From positions 1-10,771 of the forward strand of contig JAOAPJ010000027.1 of assembly GCA_025462805.1 (NCBI GenBank): 10,771 nt of DNA, given 5' to 3'. How positions within the stretch are numbered: the first letter of the stretch is position 1; the number at the start of each line of letters is the position of its first letter. Both the position numbers and the translations under genes were made by a program. The DNA comes from Acidobacteriaceae bacterium (lineage in GTDB: Bacteria; Acidobacteriota; Terriglobia; Terriglobales; Acidobacteriaceae). Of the stretch, positions 5,412 to 10,771 are shown piece after piece. The notes beneath the pieces are model-generated. The model did no database searches, was not told the origin of the DNA, and saw only the letters and a list, made by a program, of their open reading frames with translations.

Positions 5412-5418
5412 TCATCAC

Positions 5419-5931
5419 ATGCGCGTCTTCGGCATCGACTGCGGCACAGAGTGTACCGGCTATGGCGTGGTCGAGATGGACGAGACGACCCGCGACCCGC
5501 GCCTGCGCGCGCTGGCGGCGGGCGGCATCCTGCTGTCGAAGAAGGACCCGCTCCCGGTCCGGCTGGCACGTGTTTATGCGGAGCTGACCACGCTGATCAC
5601 AGTGCATCAACCGGCCGTGGTGGCGATCGAGGGCGTCTTCTTCTCCGCCAATGCGAAATCCGCGCTGAAGCTTGGCCAGGTGCGCGGGGTGGCGCTGCTA
5701 GCCGCGGCCAACCTGGGCCTGCCCATCGCCGAGTATGCGCCCCTCAGTGTGAAGTCGTCGGTCGTTGGCTACGGGCTGGCCAAGAAGGAGCAGGTGCAGT
5801 TCATGGTGGCGCGACTGCTCAACCTGGAACGCGAACCGGAGCCCGCCGATGCCGCCGATGCGCTGGCCATCGCCATCTGCCACATCCATACCGCGCAAAC
5901 CATGATCGCCCAGGCCGGAGGACAGCAGTAG
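5419..5931 (+). CDS. ruvC: Holliday junction endodeoxyribonuclease RuvC
   Basis: RuvC is the dimeric resolvase that cuts Holliday junctions after RuvAB branch migration. The 170 residues match the family (about 160-175). The four acidic catalytic residues are present: Asp7 in VFGIDCG, Glu71 in VVAIEGVFF (67-75), and Asp144 and Asp147 in PADAADALAIAICH (142-155). KSALKLGQVRGVALLAA (80-96) is the conserved central helix and VKSSVVGYGLAKKEQV (111-126) the basic DNA-binding segment. Position 8 is Cys where most RuvC have Pro (GIDPG). ruvA and ruvB are not nearby. There is no Shine-Dalgarno before the ATG; TAGACT lies 7 nt upstream. The gene downstream starts on the base after the ruvC stop and uses GGAGGA within the end of ruvC, so the two are very probably co-translated. 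Confidence 0.97.
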   Translation: MRVFGIDCGTECTGYGVVEMDETTRDPRLRALAAGGILLSKKDPLPVRLARVYAELTTLITVHQPAVVAIEGVFFSANAKSALKLGQVRGVALLAAANLGLPIAEYAPLSVKSSVVGYGLAKKEQVQFMVARLLNLEREPEPADAADALAIAICHIHTAQTMIAQAGGQQ

Positions 5932-6606
5932 ATGAAGAGGCGGTTGCGCTGGCTGGGGGTCTTTTTTCTGGCTGCGGTCACATCGTTTGCGCAGGCGCCC
6001 GCGGCCGTGCAGTTCCACTACGAGAACCAGCAGCTGCGCCCACCGAAGTACGCCATCACCCTGCATGAGGACGGCTCTGGACAGTTCCATGCGGAGGGAA
6101 GTCCTGCTAATCCGGATGATCCGGCGGCATTGCCGAGTGAGGCGCAGGACCGGCCCATCCAGCTGACGGCAGCGGCGACGCAGCGCATCTTCAAGGTGGC
6201 ACGAGACAAGAAGTTCTTCGCCATAGCCTGCGATAGCGGCGATGCCAGAGTGGCGTTTATCGGCAAGAAGCTGCTCGTGTACGAAGGTCCGGACGGCCAT
6301 GGCGCATGCACCTACATCTATTCCAGAGACCAGCAGATTCAGTGGGTTACGACACAGATGCAAGGTATTGCAGCAACTCTGGAAGAGGGTCGCCGACTGG
6401 AACTGCAGCATGAGCACGGCCGCCTCAGCCTGGATGCCGAACTGGAGACCCTGGAGAACATGGTGCAGAACGGCCAGGCGACCGAGCTTGGGAACATCGC
6501 GCCTATCCTGATCACCATCGTGAAGGATGATGCCGTGCTGGAGCGCGCCCAGAAGCGAGCGCGGCACCTGCTGGCGATCATCGACGCGGCCCCCCCTTCG
6601 CACTGA
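5932..6606 (+). CDS. Secreted protein of unknown function, coupled to ruvC
   Basis: The ATG directly follows the ruvC TAG, with GGAGGA about 9 nt upstream. The 224-residue product starts with a basic n-region and hydrophobic core (MKRRLRWLGVFFLAAVTSFA), a typical Sec signal peptide with cleavage likely after Ala20 (SFA) or near residue 25. The mature part has a beta-rich first half (HYENQQLRPPKYAITLHEDG, 29-48, and IFKVARDKKFFAIACDSGDA, about 86-105, with LLVYEGPDGHGACTYIY following), holding two cysteines, then an acidic/basic helical region (about residues 150-210). I do not recognise a named domain. It is probably periplasmic. The overlap with ruvC suggests shared transcription rather than shared function, since RuvC acts on DNA in the cytoplasm. 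Confidence 0.85.
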   Translation: MKRRLRWLGVFFLAAVTSFAQAPAAVQFHYENQQLRPPKYAITLHEDGSGQFHAEGSPANPDDPAALPSEAQDRPIQLTAAATQRIFKVARDKKFFAIACDSGDARVAFIGKKLLVYEGPDGHGACTYIYSRDQQIQWVTTQMQGIAATLEEGRRLELQHEHGRLSLDAELETLENMVQNGQATELGNIAPILITIVKDDAVLERAQKRARHLLAIIDAAPPSH

Positions 6607-6671
6607 GCTGGATCCCGCGTCGACTTCGACTGCGACAATCTGAAAAAGGCGCGATCCGCGATCTAGAGAAG

Positions 6672-6739
6672 CGAGATACAGGCAAGCGACATCTCGTAAG
6701 ATGGCGTGTTCTTACTGGTGAGAGCCGGCGACCAGGTAA
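6672..6739 (+). promoter_or_regulatory. Putative promoter and 5' hairpin of the FecR-like gene
   Basis: CGAGAT (6672-6677) and ATCTCG (6691-6696) form a 6-bp inverted repeat ending right before TAAGAT (6697-6702), a -10 candidate with four of six matches; the -35 region is weak. Transcription would start near 6709, and immediately after it TTACTGGT (6712-6719) can pair with ACCA-G-GTAA (6731-6739, one bulged G) in an 8-bp stem with an 11-nt loop, 13 nt before the AGGAGG Shine-Dalgarno. Such a 5'-terminal hairpin could stabilise the mRNA. All of this is inference from sequence. Confidence 0.3.
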
Positions 6740-6763
6740 TTGGCCCGAGCTCAGGAGGTGGCC

Positions 6764-8257
6764 GTGCACGGACCTCGTTCGATCTTTGCCATCATTTTCT
6801 TCCTTGCCGCACTGCCCGTTAGTGTTGCCCGGGCGCAGAGCGATGCGGCAGTCGTCCGGCTGAGCTACGTGCAAGGAAAGGTCTCGATCGAGCAGGCAGA
6901 GCAGACCCAGTTTGATCAGGCGCAGGCAAACATGCCGTTGCTGGCTGGATACATGGTTACGACTGGCGCCGATGGTCAGGCGGAGATCGAGTTCACGGAT
7001 GGCAGCGTCGCTCGGCTTACTCCACAGAGCCGGATACGGCTGATCCAGCTTGCGGCGAAAGGAACGAGCGCGGACACAACCGAGATAGAGCTGGTCGCCG
7101 GCCTAGGCTACTTCGAGCTCAACACCCAATACAGTCAGCAATATCGGGTGCGCTTTAAAAATGCCGTGGTGAACCCGGAGCAGAACTCCATCTTCCGGAT
7201 CGACTTGGATAGCGCTCCGGAGCTGGCGGTGTTTGCAGGCACGGTCCACGCCAAGGTGGATGGGGGGTTTGATCAGTCCATCGAACACGGGACGATGCTC
7301 CAGCTTGCCACCAACGAATCCCCTGGCGTTCAAGTGGCCTCCAGGCTGCGGCAGGAGACCTGGGACCGATGGAACCAGGACCGGGACGATCAGATTGCAC
7401 GGGAGGCAGAACAGCAGACCGGCGCGCGTGCCAGCAGTGGTGCCCAGAACGAGCCAGGCTGGGACGATCTGGACTACTACGGAAGCTGGTACCCGATGGA
7501 GGGCTACGGGAACGTGTGGATGCCGAATGAGGAGCCCGCGGGCTGGGATCCATACGCGAGCGGCTACTGGGCGAACTATCCGGCCTGGGGCTACACCTGG
7601 ATCTCGGCTTACCCATGGGGATGGCTGCCCTACCACTGCGGCGCCTGGAACTACTGGAATGGGTCTGGCTGGGGCTGGATCCCGGGGCAGTGCGGGCTGG
7701 GCTGGCAGGCTGGCGCGATCATCTGGAACAAGCCCTTCGGCTACCGTCCACCGGCGCGTCCGCTCCCGCCGCGTCCCATTCCGGGCGGCCATGGAGGCCC
7801 AGCCTCGTCCGGGACTCAGTTGCTGGCGGTGCACCGCGGGCCCGCTCCGCCGGTTCGCCCCGGGCCGGTGGGCAGCCACACGCAGCCGGTGCGGGTTCTC
7901 GGAGGGCAGCAACTGCACCCGCTGCCGGTGCTGGGCGCTTCTGCTGTGATTGGCCGATTGCCGTATCGCGGCGCGATCGGCAGCACGACTCTTCCGGCCG
8001 CCGGGGGAGCGTACCGCGGCGCAGCAGCGGATCCGCTGCCACACCGCAGCTACGGCTACGTTGGTACGGGCATCGCACCCGTCGGCCGGGGTATCCAGAT
8101 TGCCCCATCGTCCGTGATCCCCAGGCCAATGCCGGCATCGCCGCCCCGCATGATCGCGCCGCAAGCACCGCGGCCTTCATCGCCCCCACCGCCGCGGGTC
8201 TCGGCACCGTCTCCGAGTGCACCGCATAGCGGGCCCGTATCGATCGGGCACCATTGA
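6764..8257 (+). CDS. Secreted FecR-domain protein with DUF6600-type Trp/Tyr-rich region
   Basis: From the GTG at 6764 (AGGAGG at 6753-6758, 5-nt spacing) the product is 497 residues; an in-frame TTG at 6740 would place non-signal sequence before the signal peptide and has no such site. Domains: Sec signal peptide, residues 1-24 (cleavage after ARA); a FecR-like beta domain, about 30-165, with the hallmark EIEFTDGSVARLTPQSRI (74-91); a charged helical linker, about 185-225; an extremely aromatic region, about 230-330, with some fifteen Trp and a dozen Tyr in repeats such as GYWANYPAWGYTW and GWGWIPGQCG, typical of DUF6600; and a Pro/Gly/Arg-rich low-complexity tail to the end. It has no transmembrane anchor after the signal, so it differs from the sigma-regulating FecR of TonB systems, and no ECF sigma or TonB receptor gene is near. 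A cell-surface or polysaccharide-binding role is possible but unproven. Confidence 0.88.
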   Translation: MHGPRSIFAIIFFLAALPVSVARAQSDAAVVRLSYVQGKVSIEQAEQTQFDQAQANMPLLAGYMVTTGADGQAEIEFTDGSVARLTPQSRIRLIQLAAKGTSADTTEIELVAGLGYFELNTQYSQQYRVRFKNAVVNPEQNSIFRIDLDSAPELAVFAGTVHAKVDGGFDQSIEHGTMLQLATNESPGVQVASRLRQETWDRWNQDRDDQIAREAEQQTGARASSGAQNEPGWDDLDYYGSWYPMEGYGNVWMPNEEPAGWDPYASGYWANYPAWGYTWISAYPWGWLPYHCGAWNYWNGSGWGWIPGQCGLGWQAGAIIWNKPFGYRPPARPLPPRPIPGGHGGPASSGTQLLAVHRGPAPPVRPGPVGSHTQPVRVLGGQQLHPLPVLGASAVIGRLPYRGAIGSTTLPAAGGAYRGAAADPLPHRSYGYVGTGIAPVGRGIQIAPSSVIPRPMPASPPRMIAPQAPRPSSPPPPRVSAPSPSAPHSGPVSIGHH

Positions 8258-8329
8258 GTTTTCCGTGGCGCTGAACTTTGTTCGGCCTAGATGCGAGGGC
8301 TGGCCCGCCTCCTTCCCCTTGCCGATGCG

Positions 8330-9121
8330 TTAAGCGTGCAGTGCGCGGAAGATGGCGGCCATCTCAGGCAATCCGACGGCTTCGGCACGCACGGCTGGCT
8401 TCAGCAGGTTCTCTGCGAAGGTCGCCGCTACAGCATCGGGCTTGTAGCCCGCAGCGCGCAGGTTGTTCGCCCATGTCTTTCGCTTCTGGGCGAAGCTCGC
8501 GCGGACAAACGGAAGGAACCGTGCCGGGTCGACGCCTAGCTCTGCACTGCGTGGGCGCACATGAAAGCGGAAGACGCTCGAGTAGACCTCAGGCGGCGGA
8601 GCGAAGGCCCCTGGCGGAAGGGTGAACAGCAGCTCCGGGTCGCCGTAGAGCTGCATGGTGGCGCTGAGCACTCCGTAATCGCGTGTGCCGGGCGCGGCGG
8701 TGACCCGCTCGGCCACTTCGCGCTGGACCATCAGGACGGCGCGATCGATGGCGGCGTGATGGTCGATCAGGTGAAGCAGGATGTCCGACGTGATGTAGTA
8801 AGGCAGATTTCCAACCACCACCAGCTTGCGGCCCTGCTCCTTGGCCAATGCGTTGAAGTCCACTGTGAGGACATCGGCGTGACGAAGCTCGACCGTCGGT
8901 GTGCTGGCGAACTCCACCAACAGTGCGCCCGCGAGGTTCGGATCAAACTCGAGCAAAGTCAGATGCCCGGCGGCGCGTGCCAGCAGCCGAGTCAGCGCGC
9001 CACGGCCCGGACCGATCTCGACGACTGCCGCATCGCGAATGTCGCCGAGCGCGGCTACGACCGAGCGGCACGCGTCTGCATCTACTAGGAAGTTCTGACC
9101 AAGGCGGGCTTTCTTCTGCAT
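8330..9121 (-). CDS. rsmA: 16S rRNA (adenine1518-N6/adenine1519-N6)-dimethyltransferase RsmA
   Basis: RsmA (KsgA) dimethylates two adjacent adenines in the 3'-terminal helix of 16S rRNA, using S-adenosylmethionine, during 30S maturation. The 263 residues match the family. Seen: KARLGQNFLVD (4-14), SAM-binding VVEIGPGRGALTRLL (33-47), acidic Glu58 in LLEFDPNL, motif IV GNLPYYIT (104-111) and the C-terminal FAQKRKTWANNL (210-221, family FxQRRKTLxNNL). The ATG at 9121 gives the family N-terminus; extending the frame upstream to 9346 only reads through glgA antisense. It converges with the FecR-like gene (72 nt between stops, no clear terminator) and diverges from glgA (112 nt between starts). 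TGATTCTAT on the minus strand (9153-9145) looks like an extended -10. Confidence 0.96.
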   Translation of the reverse strand: MQKKARLGQNFLVDADACRSVVAALGDIRDAAVVEIGPGRGALTRLLARAAGHLTLLEFDPNLAGALLVEFASTPTVELRHADVLTVDFNALAKEQGRKLVVVGNLPYYITSDILLHLIDHHAAIDRAVLMVQREVAERVTAAPGTRDYGVLSATMQLYGDPELLFTLPPGAFAPPPEVYSSVFRFHVRPRSAELGVDPARFLPFVRASFAQKRKTWANNLRAAGYKPDAVAATFAENLLKPAVRAEAVGLPEMAAIFRALHA

Positions 9122-9144
9122 TGCGGGTCTTCCGCGCGCGGCGG

Positions 9145-9153
9145 ATAGAATCA
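9145..9153. promoter_or_regulatory. Overlapping divergent -10 elements between rsmA and glgA
   Basis: On the plus strand TAGAAT (9146-9151) matches the -10 consensus at five of six and would start a glgA transcript near 9158. On the minus strand the same bases read TGATTCTAT, an extended -10 (TG plus TTCTAT) facing rsmA. Neither has a strong -35 at standard spacing. If both work, the polymerases compete for one site. Confidence 0.33.
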
Positions 9154-9233
9154 CCTTCGAGAGTAAAGCAATGTGAGCGCGCCTTTGCAGCGTGGCGCAC
9201 CCATGGGTCTTGGACGGGAAGGGCGGAGCAGGA

Positions 9234-10616
9234 ATGCATATTGTGTACGCGGCCTCCGAGTGCGTGCCGTTCGCGAAGACCGGCGGTCTGGCCGATGTGA
9301 TTGGCGCGTTACCGCGCGAGATGGTGCGCCAGGGGCACCAGTGCACCGTGTACCTGCCGTATTATCGCCAGGCGCAGAAGCACATGACGGAGCGCCGTGT
9401 CGCCATCCCCAGCATCACCATTCCATTCCATGGCTATAACCGCTTTGTCACGGTTCTGAATGGCGGCATCCGCAACGGGGTGCAGTTCTACTTCTTCGAC
9501 TGCCCCGAGCTGTTCGACCGTGAGGGCCTCTATGGCGTGGCGGGCGGCGAGTACAGCGACAACGGGGAACGCTTCGGTTTGTATAGCCGCGCGGTGATTG
9601 AAGCGGCCAAGCAGATCGCCCTGCCGGATCTGTTTCACGCGCATGATTGGCACGCCTCGATGCTTCCGGTAATGCTGCGCACCATCTACTATTTCGACCC
9701 GGTGTTGCGGCGTGTGCCATGCCTGCTGACAATCCACAATGCGGGCCACCAGGGGTTGTTTCCGGCGAGCATCATCGAGCGTCTGGAACTGCCGTGGGAG
9801 GTCTACACCGTCGACGGTCTCGAGTTCTATGGGCAGGCGAACTTCCTGAAGGGCGGCATTATCTACGGCGACACGCTGAGCACGGTCAGCCCGAGGTATG
9901 CGCAAGAGATCCAGACGCGCGAATTCGGGGCAGGGCTGGAAGGCGTGCTGCAGAAGCGCTCCGCGGATTTGAAGGGCATCCTGAACGGGGTGGACTACGA
10001 CGAGTGGAACCCGGCGACGGATCGCAAAATTGCGGCCCACTACACGCCGGATCGCTTGCAAGGAAAGCGCGATTGCCGCCGTGATCTACTTCACGCCTTT
10101 GGCCTGAAGAGCAGCGGAGATAACACTCCCGTGCTGGGCATGGTGTCCTGGCTCTCGACTCAGAAGGGGTTTGATCTGCTGGCAGAGATCATTCCCGAGC
10201 TGATGAATCGCGACCTGGTGCTGGTCGTGCTGGGGACGGGTGAAAGCTATTACGAGGGGCTCTTGCGCACGCTGATGGAACGGCACCCCGGGCGGATCGC
10301 GGCGAAGGTGGCCTACGACGATACCCTGGCGCACAAAATCGAGGCGGGGGCAGACATGTTCCTGATGCCTTCCCGTTATGAACCTTGCGGATTGAGTCAG
10401 ATCTATAGCCTGAAGTACGGCACTGTACCGGTGGTGCATGCGACCGGCGGCCTGGATGACACGATCGAGGAGTGGAATCCGGCAGAGCAGACTGGCACCG
10501 GCTTCAAGTTCTATCCGTACGACCCCGCCGCGTTCATGAGCGCTGTGGATCGTGCACTGGCCGGATTCACCGACAAAGCCGCCTGGCAGATCCTGCAGCG
10601 CAATGGGATGCTGTAA
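9234..10616 (+). CDS. glgA: Glycogen synthase GlgA, ended by an in-frame TAA before the conserved C-terminus
   Basis: GlgA (GT5, GT-B fold) adds glucose from ADP-glucose to the non-reducing end of alpha-1,4-glucan. The frame to the TAA at 10614-10616 is 460 residues. Seen: MHIVYAASECVPFAKTGGLADV (split: start, ECVPF, and the ADP-glucose loop KTGGLADV at 15-22), HAHDWH (135-140), TIHNAGHQG and, in the C-terminal domain, LSTQKGFDLL, the catalytic-region Glu383 in EPCGLSQIY (383-391) and HATGGLDDTI. The ATG at 9234 begins the family N-terminus and has GGAG at 9225-9228; a GTG at 9192 would add 14 unrelated residues. The protein stops after RNGML, where GlgA normally continues with a DFxW helix. 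That helix is encoded in the same frame just after the TAA (see the next entry). The protein may be truncated, read through, or the TAA may be a sequence error. Confidence 0.95.
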   Translation: MHIVYAASECVPFAKTGGLADVIGALPREMVRQGHQCTVYLPYYRQAQKHMTERRVAIPSITIPFHGYNRFVTVLNGGIRNGVQFYFFDCPELFDREGLYGVAGGEYSDNGERFGLYSRAVIEAAKQIALPDLFHAHDWHASMLPVMLRTIYYFDPVLRRVPCLLTIHNAGHQGLFPASIIERLELPWEVYTVDGLEFYGQANFLKGGIIYGDTLSTVSPRYAQEIQTREFGAGLEGVLQKRSADLKGILNGVDYDEWNPATDRKIAAHYTPDRLQGKRDCRRDLLHAFGLKSSGDNTPVLGMVSWLSTQKGFDLLAEIIPELMNRDLVLVVLGTGESYYEGLLRTLMERHPGRIAAKVAYDDTLAHKIEAGADMFLMPSRYEPCGLSQIYSLKYGTVPVVHATGGLDDTIEEWNPAEQTGTGFKFYPYDPAAFMSAVDRALAGFTDKAAWQILQRNGML

Positions 10617-10688
10617 GACTTCTGGTGGCGTGATCCAGCCGTGGAGTACCTGCGGTTATTCGATGAGTGCGTGCGGCGGCGTTCCTGA
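10617..10688 (+). pseudogene. In-frame remainder of glgA after the TAA codon
   Basis: Starting on the base after the TAA and in the same frame, 23 codons read DFWWRDPAVEYLRLFDECVR and RRS, then TGA at 10686-10688. DFxW followed by an amphipathic AxEYxxLF helix is the normal end of GlgA (for example DFSW...SYRELYYRL in the E. coli enzyme). With it, the total is 484 codons, the expected GlgA length. This shows the TAA interrupts a gene whose downstream part is still conserved. Confidence 0.85.
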
Positions 10689-10711
10689 GCAGGAATGGCC
10701 TTTGGCTGCTG

Positions 10712-10771
10712 CTACTTGCGGGCGATGGCGTTCGAGACCAGGGCCAGCTTGACAGCGGTCTTCTGCTTGGG
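10712..10771 (-). CDS. Possible C-terminus of an unidentified minus-strand gene (5' end outside window)
   Basis: On the minus strand the frame entering at 10771 reads PKQKTAVKLALVSNAIARK and stops at TAG (10714-10712). The Lys-rich and Ala-rich composition looks like a plausible protein end, and a convergent gene here would fit the 23-nt distance to the glgA TGA. Nineteen residues are too few to name a family, and an open frame of this length can occur by chance. Confidence 0.3.
   Translation of the reverse strand, partial: PKQKTAVKLALVSNAIARK

Noticed and set aside
7103..8164. Minus-strand open frame of 353 codons opposite the FecR-like gene
   Set aside because: Low-complexity Arg/Ala/Pro translation mirroring the Pro/Gly-rich tail; no Shine-Dalgarno or family motif.
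8258..8329. Bidirectional terminator between the convergent FecR-like gene and rsmA
   Set aside because: Only 4-bp GGCC self-pairing was seen and no T-run after a stem.
8330..9346. Longer rsmA starting at 9346
   Set aside because: The extra 75 residues read antisense through the start of glgA; the RsmA family begins at MQKKARLGQNF.

Overview
The window reads as a piece of a GC-rich bacterial chromosome, most likely from an acidobacterium of the Terriglobales/Acidobacteriaceae type. That assignment rests on protein character and is inference: a degenerate pyruvate-dehydrogenase-E1-alpha-like protein, a ModF/YlmA-like lone ABC ATPase, and a secreted FecR protein with a Trp/Tyr-rich DUF6600-type region. 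No insertion sequence, phage gene, CRISPR array, tRNA or rRNA gene was seen, so this is core chromosome rather than an island.

Layout. At the left edge, on the minus strand, lies a 3'-incomplete E1-alpha-like gene (1-682), preceded by argJ (952-2166), which has a terminator overlapping its stop codon. A lone ABC ATPase gene (2188-2988) diverges from argJ, with only 21 bp between the two start codons. A 487-bp non-coding stretch follows (2989-3475). It holds a good sigma70-type promoter, a 9-bp inverted repeat overlapping its -35 box, a sequence nearly complementary to the 3' tail of 16S rRNA, a micro-ORF and a strong intrinsic terminator, so it may be an undescribed small transcription unit. 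Then come, all on the plus strand, a DIP1984-family gene, thiG (thiazole synthase), a GNAT acetyltransferase, ruvC, a secreted protein of unknown function starting directly after the ruvC stop, and a FecR/DUF6600 secreted protein. rsmA/ksgA (minus) converges on the latter and diverges from glgA (plus), the glycogen synthase gene at the right edge. The last 60 bases hold the possible C-terminus of a minus-strand gene.

How the genes relate. They are mostly housekeeping functions from separate pathways: arginine synthesis (argJ), thiamine synthesis (thiG without thiS, thiH or thiF nearby), Holliday-junction resolution (ruvC), 16S rRNA dimethylation (rsmA) and glycogen synthesis (glgA). Apart from the plus-strand run 3476-6606, there is no clear operon logic. 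Several genes (ABC ATPase, thiG, ruvC, possibly argJ) lack a Shine-Dalgarno sequence and carry a TANNNT hexamer 6-9 nt before the start codon, the pattern expected of leaderless transcripts. The DIP1984, GNAT, ruvC-downstream, FecR and glgA genes have Shine-Dalgarno sequences.

The most striking points are an in-frame TAA that cuts glgA 23 codons before its natural end while the conserved C-terminal sequence continues in frame after it; the loss of the thiamine-diphosphate motif in the E1-alpha-like protein; and the candidate small RNA/micro-ORF unit at about 3055-3372.
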